Shown here in pieces: positions 32,451 through 43,900 of a stretch of DNA of 64,000 bases. The notes beneath the pieces were generated by a model. That model made no database searches, was not told the DNA's origin, and was given only the letters and a program-made list of their open reading frames with translations. Origin of the DNA: Tolypocladium sp. Sup5 PDA-1 (Eukaryota; Ascomycota; Sordariomycetes; Hypocreales; Ophiocordycipitaceae); NCBI GenBank assembly GCA_000750105.3, contig JPHH03000010.1, forward strand, positions 496,001-560,000, given 5' to 3'. Numbering within the stretch: the first letter of the stretch is position 1; every line of letters begins with the position of its first letter. A program made the translations under genes and the position numbers.

Positions 32451-33150
32451 GAGGTCACTGAACCAGAAAGCAGCTGGCGAGCTTACCATCCATCAGAGAC
32501 AACATCGACGGACTAAAGTTCTCATCTCAATACAAGCAGAGCCATTGATACATGCTGTTGAATAGAAACTGGACTCCAGTGTTGAACCTCACACAATTTG
32601 ACGTGCTTGCAGACCGTCACACATGGCATTGGCAGACTGAAATTCTCATCTCGATAATCGTTAACTCATTGTCACTGATTACAATACTTAGACTGTGATT
32701 AGCAGCACCTGGTGGTGGTTACTGTGATTCACCGCTCGCCTAGAGATCATGAAGTGTTTCCGTTGCGGATCATGATGAAGATTTGTATGAACATCGGGCA
32801 CTACTTCTTCCCGGGCTGCCATTGCAAAACACACCGGACTCGACTCTGGTACATCCCCTCGTCAAGGTGAGCCTTCACCACGCCTGGCCCGAAACTCGAC
32901 ATGTACATACAGCCACTATGGACGCTATTTGGTACGCCGCGAACAGTGCACTTATCAACGGCGACGTGCCTCAGCCACCTGTACGTCAAATACTTCATCA
33001 AGGCAATTAATTCCCACGCTGTATGCTGTATATGTGCTCAACGGGAAACCCAGTGCAAAAGCCGTCCACGCTCATCGCTATCTAATCCTTCTTTTCCACT
33101 GACAAGTTGCACCGTTCCTCCACCAAACGCCAGAAATCCAAAGGGGTGTT
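32451..33150. other. Intergenic, no supported gene
   Basis: AT-richer sequence between two minus-strand genes; I see nothing beyond short chance frames. Confidence 0.45.
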
Positions 33151-34519
33151 TTATGTTCCCGACACGCCTGTATTATGCATCTCCATCTCCCCTCGCATGT
33201 CGCTGTTCATCTCAGGAATACCATATCGTTTCTTTAGCTCCGCCACCAGCGGCCCAAATTGGTAGTCGCTCTCCATGCTGTCATGATCGCAGCAGGGCGA
33301 GTGTTTGATGGGGAGCAGCCACTCCACTATGTTGTTGCCCATGACCGATTTCCAGTTTCCCCAGTAGCCGAGGTCCCAGGGGTTCTCGCGAGGCTCGGTG
33401 CGTAGAATCGCAAACCTGCGCGTTGCTTGCTGGTCTCTTGCCGACGAATGACCAGCGCCGCCATTGGGCTGTGGATCCCCTGGACCGGTAGCCTCCCACG
33501 CTTGATGTGGCTGGAGCGGGTAGATAATAGTAGGAAATTTGTCCGACGGCGGACTGTTTAGCGGGATGCGAACCGCAAGAATGAAGACTTGACTCTTCCT
33601 CAGAATGTCGATATTGGTAATGTTTGTGAAGACGAACCGGGCCGACGTCAACGTCATGGCAAAGGTAAAGAATCCGAAGACAGCCGCTAGGACTATGACG
33701 ACAATCACCCAGCCGTCGAGCCCGCGTCCCTGCTGGTTTTGCATCTGGAGCGAGTACGCGCCCGTCGCGATACTGATGGAGCATAGACAAGCGGTGTACA
33801 AAGTAAACTGGAAGAAGAAGTTGAAGGCTAGACAGGCCCGCCGTCAGCATCGCCGCCTCCCATGACAGTAGCCGCCATACTCACAAGTCTCGGAGACCAT
33901 GCCGCCCACCCACGGACACAGATGGTCCATCTTGCGCACGCAACGGTCCAGCTCACTCGAGTGGTGCGCTCGGTCAGGCTTCCATTGCCTGCACTCGGAA
34001 CACCACTTTGGCCGGCCGTCGGCCTCGCAGACAAAGACCTCTTTGCTATAAAAGGCCTCGAGGCCAGGGCTGTCGGGGTTCTGGTCGGGCGGCACCCACG
34101 GGTTCGCCTCCGGGTCTCTCCCACGTCCCGGTCGGTTCTTCTGGTGCTGCTTCTCGTCCGCCTCGCGATCGTGTATAAGAGGAACGAGCCCGGGGTCGAG
34201 TTGCGTGCCGAGCAAGGTTCGCGCGTAGGTCGAGATGGTCAGGAGGAAGAAGAGAAAATACAGCACGAGCAGCGCCGCCACGAGCCCCGTCTTGCGCTCT
34301 TCCTGGTACAGGTATTCGACTGCGCGCGCCGGGCAGTTAGCGACGATGCTGCGAGGCCCAGGTGGCCCAAGGTGGTGGCTTGAGTCGGAGAGGAAGCTTA
34401 CCGAGGAGCCGGCCGACTACAGCATAAGTTGCGACGCCGAACACGCCGATGATGATGAATGGAATAATTCGCACCGTCCAACGGGTGGCAGCACGATTGC
34501 TATCGCTTTGGCGCGCCAT
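33151..34519 (-). CDS. PFA5: DHHC-family palmitoyltransferase, PFA5-like
   Basis: Protein S-acyltransferase of the zf-DHHC family, 409 aa in three exons (34402-34519, 33885-34319, 33151-33827; introns 82 and 57 nt). Four membrane segments: IIPFIIIGVFGVATYAVVG, GLVAALLVLYFLFFLLTIS, FNFFFQFTLYTACLCSI and GWVIVVIVLAAVFGFFTFAM. The Cys-rich domain between TM2 and TM3 reads KWCSECRQWKPDRAHHSSEL then DRCVRKMDHLCPWVGG, followed by the spliced VSETSFNFFFQF. That order and the WVGGMVSETSF block are typical of fungal PFA5. The active-site tetrad is DHLC (residues 171-174), with Leu where DHHC enzymes have His; the catalytic Cys is kept. It probably acts on the cytosolic face of an internal or vacuolar membrane. 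Confidence 0.9.
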
Positions 34520-36428
34520 AGCGGCATCGTGGCCGCCGCGTCGATGGCGGCTTTGGGCAGAGAATGAATGAATGAAGCCCACGCGTCGAGAGGAACTTGG
34601 ATTGGGATGAAATGGGATGATGATGTAATTAAGTTAAGTCCAAGAAACCTGGCAGGTGGATCGCAGCACAGTGTTGTTATGATAGGCACTGTGCCCTACC
34701 CCTTTGAGCCGGTCTGATGCCCACTGGAGCATCTCAGTGGCCTCGACAAAGTACCCACGCCAAGAACACCATTAATGAGCCGCGGCCCTGGAATACAGCT
34801 GTCAAAGAGCACCGATTCTTTGGCACTCCCTGCACTGCGCTGGCTGTTCATGTCACCTGCCACAATCGACTCAGCCAGGACAACCCGTTGACTGTATTCG
34901 GTTCTTTGGAACAACCACAACACTCACCACGTCCCAGTAGAGCATGCAAGGCGCGTCAGCGAATAAATCTTCAGCGGCAGTGACTATTAGCAGCATCAAG
35001 TAACTTCGGCTCATTCTCCTGCTTTTCGTGTTCCTCCGCGTGGAGTTTTCGCCATGCAGATGGCGTTGTACCTACGCTGACACTGCAGCTCGTGGCGCCT
35101 TGAATCCAGTTACGGTCCATGCTGTTTAGCACCCCAAGGTAATCTGTTCAACTCGCACAACGGCACTCTGGACGTAAACTCGTGCAACAACGCCATGGCC
35201 CTCCCCGTCTCAACGAGCGCGCGCCGACTCCATGGCGAAGCACTTCACTGACCTACTGGCCAGAGCCGAGGCGCAATCACCGACTGAGCAAGGCACCAAC
35301 AGACTCGTCGGCGACCACCGACGACGACAAGTTACAAGTCTCTCCGGTGTCGGTATTCGCCTTTGCTGCCGAAACCGCAGCGCGGCACCGGGCAGGTCTT
35401 ATCAAACGCCTCCAGAGGCTTCACGTGCCAGGCATCACTCACGTTGGTTGCGGTCGCCTGCAAGGCAAACGACTCGGTGCTGCCCGACGGCTGCTAGTTC
35501 ACGAGGCTGCAAAGGTGGCACAGCCCCCTGCGTCGACGCCCCGACGCACTGGGCGACCCTTACAGCGAGACGTCATAGCTATCACGGTGCCCGGCAAGCC
35601 CGCACTCGGCCGAACGCCTGTTGCAGCTGCAGGCTTAAGCCTCAATGTCAAGGCTGCGGCGCCATCCGGAGGGTCCCTCCCACCACGCTTCGAGTCTCGG
35701 ATCCGGCACGTGCCAGATAACGGGATTCTGTTGCGACAGATCGACGCCTTGCTTTTAAGGTCACCCGTGAAGGGCGCCATGGGCCCGATGTCGCTCAGAC
35801 ATTAGGATGCGCTGGTCTGTGGCGAAGCAGCTTGACCGACGCTCCTGGACTCCTGCTGATGCTTGATGACCACTGGCATAGTGAAGCTCCTTCCAACTCT
35901 GACGTCGACACATCACGCGGACGCATTGCGATAAGCTAGATAAGGCGACGATTGCTTCGCCCGAGATTAATCAAGCAGTAACAAGTGCAAAGGGGTTGCA
36001 ATTCGCGGACCAGGTGACCGAGGCGGGCATGGACTCCGGCTCGAGTCAGAGTTGTACCACTGTTCTGTGGTCACTCTACACCGAAGGCGGTTGCTTTTGT
36101 TCTGCGCCTCGAAATCGGTTGGGCTTTGGTTGTTTCGAAGACTATGTGCCGCTTGGCCTAATGCATGAGTGGTTGGCCGAGTCCTCGGTCATGTCTCCTC
36201 GCCCGCCTCGCCGCTGCTTGGGCAACTACTTGACGATGGCCGGCGAACGGAGACACTGCCTACTCTTCGGAAGTGATAAAAGGGCTCACTTCCCGGGCTC
36301 TTGTATAGAGAATATCATCATCAGCAGCATTACAATCCTCTTCTCTGAAGACTTGAACAGTGATCTAGACGACTTAACCCCAAGCAACTTTACTTACTCT
36401 TCGCCAACCATCTTGACAAACATTCGCA
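34520..36428. other. Intergenic, no supported gene
   Basis: About 1.9 kb. A 207-codon frame at 35182-35805 (+) is Arg/Pro/Ala-rich with no recognisable motif and overlaps other equally long frames, so I do not call it. A TATA-like GATAAAAG at 36275-36282 may serve the small Cys-rich ORF at 36429. Confidence 0.5.
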
Positions 36429-36593
36429 ATGCCTTCCTCCAAGAGAGTTTCCAGGCCTGTCAGGCAGGTCCAATACATGTGGACCTGCCACAACTGTGGT
36501 GGAGGGACGTTCCTGTGCGCCACGACGCCGTCCTGCTTGTTCTGCTCGCACATCCGGTGCCAGGCCTGCAGCGTCGCCGCACACATGGTTTGA
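36429..36593 (+). CDS. Small Cys-rich, zinc-ribbon-like protein
   Basis: A 54-aa ORF starting MPSSKRVSRPVRQVQYMWTC. It contains WTCHNCGG, then C, then SCLFCSHIRCQACS: seven or eight Cys plus a His in the order CxxC...C...CxxCxHxRCxxC. That spacing fits a small zinc-binding module and resembles short fungal proteins with a WxCxxC...C..C.H.RC..C pattern, which I know only as uncharacterised. It has a basic N-terminus. A TATA-like GATAAAAG lies about 150 nt upstream. It is much shorter than the overlapping frame that runs through it, but its composition is far less random. Confidence 0.6.
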   Translation: MPSSKRVSRPVRQVQYMWTCHNCGGGTFLCATTPSCLFCSHIRCQACSVAAHMV

Positions 36594-38346
36594 CCTGATC
36601 GCAACTTTGACACCTGGTAAGCCACATGGCTTGGAATCATTCATCACACATATCTTCCAGCTTCTAATCTTTTCTTGGAAGAGGTGCACGATTCACCAAT
36701 TGGCCAGTCCAATGGCCGGTGCCGTGAACAGACAACACGACCAGCTGCCGACCCCTTGCTACATGATCTTGGTGGCAGTCGACATCTTCCATATCTTTAC
36801 AACACACCGACTTGATGGCAGAGACCGCCTCATACCTTCTACAATGTCATATTACAGGCTCTTTGGGCACGGAAAAGGACTCGGGGGCGGAGGACTGCGA
36901 TATAGGAGATGGGGCAACGGAAAGGTTAGACAACAACAGGCTCAGGGCCGAAGGCTGGTAAACATGGCTGGTCCATTTGTTTGCCCTTACATTCACTTAT
37001 ATGGGTTTTCTTTCATCAATATACCTTGACGTCAAGACAGATTGAAGCCTACTATGATATGTCCCGTACGCCGCGGAGCATGTCCAAAAGGTCATCGGCC
37101 TCCCAGACATCACGGAATTAACACAACATGAAGCAAATGTGAATATAATGTTTCAAAAGAAAATATATGAGATTGGGTGTAGAATCTGTGAAAGCTCTTC
37201 ATTTGGAAGTGGCAAGCGTTTCCAAGCGGGTTGGACTAGACAATGTTGAGTAGAAGTTGCTGTGACGAGGATGAGAAGGTAGCTAATGTTTCTTGAGGAC
37301 GAAGCGCATATTTATATTCAAAATAATTCCTCTTCATGCCCTTTCTTGAGAATATTCAGTCCAGTCTCGTTTGAAACTACCTCCACATGCTCACGCATAT
37401 GATGATAGAAGCTTCTCCTGAGTCTCTGGATATTGAGACACACGTTAATGAGCCTGTTTTGCACTGCTTCCGTAGACCAAAAGTTTGGAGAGTCCATCCA
37501 CATTTGTACATTGCATTAAGTCACGGTACCATACTGAAAGAGATAGCAACGGCCGTTGGAACACTTGCATCTGAGAGAGTGCTATTCCAAGACGATGGCT
37601 CGCTGATGCCACTTCAGCGCCGTGGCGCCAGAACTTGATTTTAGTGTTAGTGGATGGCGATGAGTACAGCAACCTCCGCAAAGGAGGCCATTAAAATGGA
37701 TCAATCCTCTGAAGCCTGGAGAGAAGAAGAAAAACTCTCATGCAACTATGAATAGCACGCGGCACTGGCAAGGTCATGGTTCCGAAGCAGCATTTAGCCT
37801 GAAGTTGCGGCGTGTCTTGCACAAAGCGGAACCTGTCTTGGGCGCAGACGCACGCCCGAGCGCTGTCCCCATGTGACAAAAAGCAATATTGACTTGACAG
37901 GCAGTCTCGGCAGTTGGTTTAAATGGCAAGAGATGCACGATAATGGGGGGATAAAACCACGATATGAAGTTACTCCGTAGGCAGGTATGACAGTGCCACG
38001 GGCCCGAGCATCTGGGACCTGATATAAATGATATAGATAGCAAAGTATTCGGTAGATGCACGCACAAAGGAACTGTATCGTGCATTTCTCCAGTCCTCTG
38101 TAGGTATAAAATCTGCCACGCCATGGACGCCCGGTCGCAGATGAGAAAGACAAAGGTACCCCGAACGCACTGTTGGATGTGACGGTGCGCCAAATCTTCC
38201 GAGCCATTGTATTAAGCGCCTCCTGCCAAAAAGCAGCCCGCTGCCAAACCCGCCAGTTGCAACCCTCATCATCCATCAGTTCCAGACTCCATGTCGCCAA
38301 ATCATCGCCAGGTAGTCGCCAGCAGAAGAAAAACAACCTAATCCAA
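36594..38346. other. Intergenic, possible decayed coding fragments
   Basis: About 1.7 kb. Two adjoining minus-strand stretches at 37318-37503 (LINVCLNIQRLRRSFYHHMR) and 37445-37681 (NTKIKFWRHGAEVASASHRL) look protein-like in different frames and could be one decayed gene. I cannot name it, and nothing else is supported. Confidence 0.35.
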
Positions 38347-39042
38347 ATGTACTTTTCGGCCATGTTTGACTGGCTCAAGAAGCACACGGCGAGACGTCAA
38401 CCTGCGCACACATCCAGCATGGCTGAGCAAGCTCAAATCGCACCCAAGGACGCCAAAGTCAATGGTGAGCTCTTGTTTCCTTCGTGGCCGCCGCCAAACC
38501 CAAGAGAGATCCTTTCCCGCCGGGAACACTACAAGGATCGCATGAGATACCGCAGATACCGCGCTCCCGAGGGCGTATTCGAGGACACGCCGTTGTACGC
38601 CCTGTACCGCCTGTACGAGTGGATCATGGTGGACCACGTCGTCAACATGCGCAACGAGCTCGAGCTCTTCTGGTGGACTCGCTGGCCCGTCTCCAGCATC
38701 CCCGACCCCGGCGAACAGGGCGACCCGAGCGCTATGCCGTGCTGGCTTGCATCCCTGCGCTGCTCGTGGAGAGCTTCAACGAGCGCAACGAGCTAGGCCT
38801 GCGGCGCGAGGAGCCACACTCGATCCTGTCTCTTGAGGAGCAGCTGCAGTGGGCGGCAACGCCCAAGGTGTACGAGGAAGTGCCATCATGGACGGAGGGC
38901 GTGCCGCCGCTGAAGACGCTCTTGCACATACCCCATAGCCAACCCCTGCGAGCAACTGACGACGCTCGATGATCCCGAAGCGTCTCCAGCGTTCAAGAAG
39001 AAGAACATCCTAGCAATAAAGCCTCATATTCACTTTGTTTGA
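38347..39042 (+). pseudogene. Conserved-looking hypothetical gene with two frame breaks
   Basis: From the ATG at 38347 (MYFSAMFDWLKKHTARR) frame 1 encodes a coherent aromatic/charged protein (YKDRMRYRRYRAPEGVFED, LYALYRLYEWIMVDHVVNMR) up to about 38722. The sense then moves to another frame, ERYAVLACIPALLVESFNER through EEQLQWAATPKVYEEVPSW, until about 38930. It then returns to the first frame for ANPCEQLTTLDDPEASPAFK and a clean end (LAIKPHIHFV) at 39042. The shifts fit about +2 nt near 38723 (CCGAGCGC) and +1 nt near 38930 (ATACCCCATAG); together they restore the original frame (696 nt, divisible by 3). No GT..AG intron explains them. It is either a young pseudogene or two base-call errors. 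It converges with the NRPS, 477 nt from the NRPS stop. Domain unknown. Confidence 0.6.
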
Positions 39043-39519
39043 CATCATCGCGCACACATATCAGACCACAAGGCTGTGGTACTGTTATTGGAACTTCTCT
39101 AGATTGGACTTTGAGGAAACCCGGTTGTTGAACCGTAGCCAAGGCTGGCCGGGTGGCTTTCTAGGCGAGAATAGGCTATGGGCCACTATTCGAAGGCAGA
39201 GAGGCAATGCGAGATCAGAGGAAACGGCTGTCCAACCACACCTGCTATATCATTCTCATAATCATCCCGGGTAAAGTGCATCTTGACGTCTTAGGCGGAC
39301 GAATAATAATTATTAAGCATGAAACAAGATGCGTGCCCCTATCCAAACCACTTCAAATACAAGACTCCACGTATGCTTGAGCTTGTGCTTAAACATCTCC
39401 AAGCATGGTTAGATATCCCTTGTCCCAAAACCAACAAGTGACTGTAACCAATATGTCCTTCGCACGATACATGTACATAACTCCAAGCCATGTTCCTTAC
39501 AGTTCGCCAAAACCCCAGA
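39043..39519. other. Gap between convergent genes, no supported gene
   Basis: The 477 nt between the broken hypothetical and the NRPS stop codon; probably 3' UTRs. Confidence 0.5.
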
Positions 39520-40915
39520 TTAGCCACGGAGGGCAGAGGACAAAGATCCAACTTTTTCGAAACCATCTTCTGGGCAGCTCGAAATGAGGGTAATCAAATC
39601 ACACAACTTCCCTATCACGAAATCTGCATGGCACTGACTCAAGATGTCGCTCGACGTGTCCATCGTCATCTGCAGATCGCCGTTACCCAAGGGTTTCGAC
39701 TCGACCAAAATGGTATCCGGTGGGTGAGGCCAGTAATATGAGACTGTGACCAGGGCCTCTGCCTCGCCGAATGGGAAGGGAAGGTCGGGGTCGAGGTTTT
39801 GATGAAGAAGGGCGCTCTGGTGGACTGTGCCTGTCGGCCAGGGGGTTGAGCGCTCGACAATGTCGCGCAAGTCCAGCAGTTCAAAGTCCAGACTTTCCTG
39901 GTGCTGACGCTGCAAGAATTGCAGCAATTCGAGGACTGTCCACGCGGGGTTCAACTTCGTTCGAACTGGGATGAAATTGACACACATGCCAACAATGTCC
40001 TGCGTGGCGGCCGAGGTGTTGTTGCGGCCGTTTGCCATCTGGGTGAAGACGACGTCGTCTTGTCCAGTGAGGTGCGCCAAAAGGATGGACCACGCAGCCT
40101 TGACTATCGTGGCCGTCGTGATGTTGTGCAGATTGCCTTCGTCGAGATGAATCGTCTGTGAGGATGTGACGAATTCGGAGTCTTCGCGGCTCGTGGGCTG
40201 GCTCGTGTCGCCAAACAAGGCATTGTCGATCCTTGAGATGGAGGATCCCTCAAGGGTATCTCGCCAGAACGCAAAAGCACGCTCCGTTTGACTTTGAGCC
40301 CACAGCTTCACGTGGGAAGAGTATGTCGAGGCTGCAGGTAGACTGCGTCCTTCATACAGGAGTTTCAGGTCGCGCCACAAAACCTGCAAGCAGTACCCAT
40401 CGAACTGAGCGTGGCTCAGCGGAATCACCAAGCACTGGTTACCTTCCGCATTTTCTGCGAACATGAACTTCACGACAGGGGTGTTGAGAGTCGGCGTTGT
40501 TACGTTCTCTTCGAGGCGGTATTCGTCCACAAAGTCGGCGATGTTTGAAGCCGTTTTGCGGAAGTGAATGCGAGTATCGATTTGATCCAGGAGAATCTGG
40601 AGAGCCTTGCCTTCCCTTATGACAAAAACCGTTCTCAGAATTCCATGTCTCTGGACGAGCGCGGAGCAAGCCGACTGCAGCCGGTCACGGTTAACTGGGC
40701 CTTGGAGGTTGAGGACCCAGTATTCCGGAGTTTGGAACAAGTAGCGGCCTGCAGCTTGAGTGACGGGTAGAACATCAAGAATGTTGGTCTCTGAGTAAGG
40801 AAACGACTTCGAGTGGGCTAGTTCCTTGATAAGACCGTCTTTGTTGGGTACATGTAACTGGAGGGACTGGCAAGCTTTGGCATCGTCTGCTTCGCCGTTT
40901 GTGTGGGGGTCGGCA
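39520..40915 (-). other. NRPS terminal condensation domain
   Basis: About 450 residues after T4. It starts with a divergent first motif (LPVTQAAGRYLFQ), has SHAQFDGYCL in place of HHxxxDG, and later VGMCVNFIPVRTKL. In fungal NRPSs a C domain in this position, with SHxxxDG, usually releases the chain by cyclisation or by transfer to an external amine or alcohol. Confidence 0.8.
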
Positions 40916-43900
40916 GTTAATAAAGCCAAGTCAGAAAGCCTTGGAGTTTGGAAGACGTTGGTTACCCGAAATGCGAATCCAGATAACCGAGCTCGCTCAA
41001 CCAGCCGGATGGCAATGATCGAGTCTCCACCGAGTCTGAAAAAGTCATCGTCCATCCCAATCTCTTGGAGTTCGAGATGAAGAACCTCAGCAACTACCGC
41101 CTGCATGGCCTGCTCCGAAGGTGTGTCCGGCGACCGCTGAGCAACATGCCGGGGTTGGAACGACTCGATTTGCTTCCTGGAGAGCGCCGCGGCATGCTCG
41201 CGGAGAATCCGGCGATCCGCTTTGCCATTCGCCGTCAGGGGCATTTGGGTTAGGGGAATGAAAACGCTGGGCACCATGTAAACAGGAAGCCGGCTTTGCA
41301 GGAATGCCGTAATTTTCTGAACTTCCTCGCGATGCTTGCGGTCCGGAGGCTGGAATATTTCATGATGGCCGCCATGGCCGTTCGTGACCACCGCTCCATC
41401 ACTTGCCTTCTGGTTGGACATGAAGACAGCCAAAAGCTGTGCAGAGTTTCTGTTTGCGGGACGAACGACTTCGGCTACCACATCGCGAATGGAAGGACTG
41501 GACTGGTGGACTTGCTGTTCAATCTCGCCCAGCTCGACTCGCTGACCGCGGATCTTGACCTGTGTATCTTTCCGGGTGATGTATCGAAGTGAGCCATCGG
41601 TGTGGTATTGCACAAGATCACCAGTCTTGTAAAGCCGCGAGTTGGGTCGTAGTTCCTGAAGCCATGGCGGCGCCGATTCGAGAAAGGCCGCCGCAGTCTT
41701 TTCCGGGTCGCCGAGGTATCCTCGGGCCAGTGTGTGTCCCTCCAGAATGAGTTCGCCAACCGCGCCTATGGGGAGGAGCACGTTGTGGTCATCTTTGTCC
41801 ACAATCCATGATACGGCCCCGAGCGCGAAGCCAATGTTGGAGGGATCAGACTCATAGTTGACGTCCGTCAGCGCACAAGACATGGAACACTCAGCTGGGC
41901 CATAGCCGTTGACCAGGCGCACCTTGCCGGCCCAGGTCTGTACATCATGCCGAGAAACAGGTTCTCCGCCAAAGAGAAGGGTATCGACAGTCGGGACCTC
42001 TTCTGGGTGGAGAACCCGCGCAACCGACGGCGTCAGATCAAGCCGATTCACTCGGAACTCCTTAATCACGCCCGGTAGGTCATCCCTCAGGCCGGCTTTG
42101 GAGGCAACACAGATGCACCCTCCTGCAAGGAAAGTCCAGATATAGTCGGAAATGCACACGTCGAACATGTGAGAGGCAAACTGGAGCCCCCGCGTGTTGT
42201 TGTCCATATAAAACCCCCGATGCTGAGCGTTGAAGCTCGTGTAAAACGCCGAATGCTCAGTTACTATTCCTTTTGGCTGTCCGGTTGAGCCCGAGGTGAA
42301 AATTATGTAAAGGGCATTGCGAGGAGTGACATCGTCGGTGAGTTCGGCTGTGCAGCCGTTCTGATAATGGTCAAGATGCTCGTCGCCCACAGTCACAACG
42401 GTCGGAGCCAGTCGGGCTGCAATACTCGTGCAGGCATCCGAAGAAACAACAATCTGAGCGTTGATGCCCTCGCAGATTGTTTGCATGCGTTGGAATGGTA
42501 CCGATGGGTCAAGCAGCACGATTGCACCGCCAGCTCTGACGACACCCATGATTGCAATGGCGACCCAGCGTGTCTTCTCAGCGAGGATTGGAACACAGAC
42601 TTCTGGACCAACCCCAAGGGCTTGAAGGCGCGCAGCAAGGCCTGAAGACAAGTAATTCAAGTCTTTGTAGGTGAAGTCGCCATCCCACGCGCATACAGCC
42701 TGAGAGTTTGGTGATTGAAGGCATTGCTGCACGATGCCGTCGTGCACACATCTGTCAATTGCGTCTGGTAGAGTTGCGTTCCACTGCATGATTTCTTGCC
42801 GCCCAGATGGAGCCAGCAGACTCAAATGCGATATCGTTTGGGTACTGTTGTTTTGGATTTGTTGCAACACATGGTCAAACTGGCCAAGCATTCTCTGCGC
42901 CTGTCGCGGCGCAAGCACGTTTTTGTCGAAGTCAAAGGCAATCAGCGCCGTGTCATCAGCAGAGACTTCGCAGGTTGCTTCCAGTGCATATGTAGTAAAC
43001 GACGCAACATTCACTTTGTCGTCGATTTCTGTCCATAGTTCTCCCTCAGAGCCGGTCTTGGCCGGCTGGACCATGAGAAGATTCTGGAACTGGCATGCGG
43101 CTTCGGCTTCGCGCCCTAGACGCCGAATGTTCTGCAAGCCGAACTGCTCAAAGGAGGACATTGCCGCCGTCTGTTCCTGTAGCTGTTGAAGCTCACTGCC
43201 AACCGAGTTGCTGCTGTTCAAGCGGAAACGCATTGGCACCGTCGTGATGGTTGGGCCCGTCACGGATTCGATGCCTTCCATGCTGGCGTTTCGACCAGAA
43301 AGGACCAGTCCAAATATAACGTCAGTCGAGTCGGAATATTGTGAGAGCATTAGTGCCCATGCCAGTTGGAGGACCGTGGCGCTTGTAACCCCTGGTAAAG
43401 GCTTTAACTTCACCGCTTGCTTAATGGTCGAGTCCGTGTAGGGCTTGTAGTCGGCCGATGGTAGTGGCGGAAACGACGTTGCACTCGCATCCGCCAACTG
43501 CGTAACCCAATAGTCCCGCGCAAGCTTTGCATTAGACTTTACAGCGTGCTCAATGAACCGGTTGAAGGGCTGGGGGGGAGGTGGCTCGCCAGACATGTAC
43601 GCTTGCTGCACTTGGTCCAATATCATCCTCAGCGACCACCCGTCGTACAGAGCATGGTGCATAACCAAAAGAAACTCTGTGGGAGTGCCATATGCTGGCT
43701 GGCTTATGACGAGTTGGAGCAGCGGCTGGCCCAACTTGATTTCCCTTTGTGGCACGGACGAGACGATGTCATCGACGCTGGCAGCATCGACCACAGTCCA
43801 GGGCACGTCTCCAGACACGACTACCTGGTACAGAGAAGCGTCCTGCACAATTCTCGTGCGCAAGATGGAATTGGCTCTTATAACAGAGCTCCATGCGTTT

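Noticed and set aside
35182..35805. 207-codon plus-strand frame
   Set aside because: Low-information composition, competing overlapping frames and no recognisable motif.
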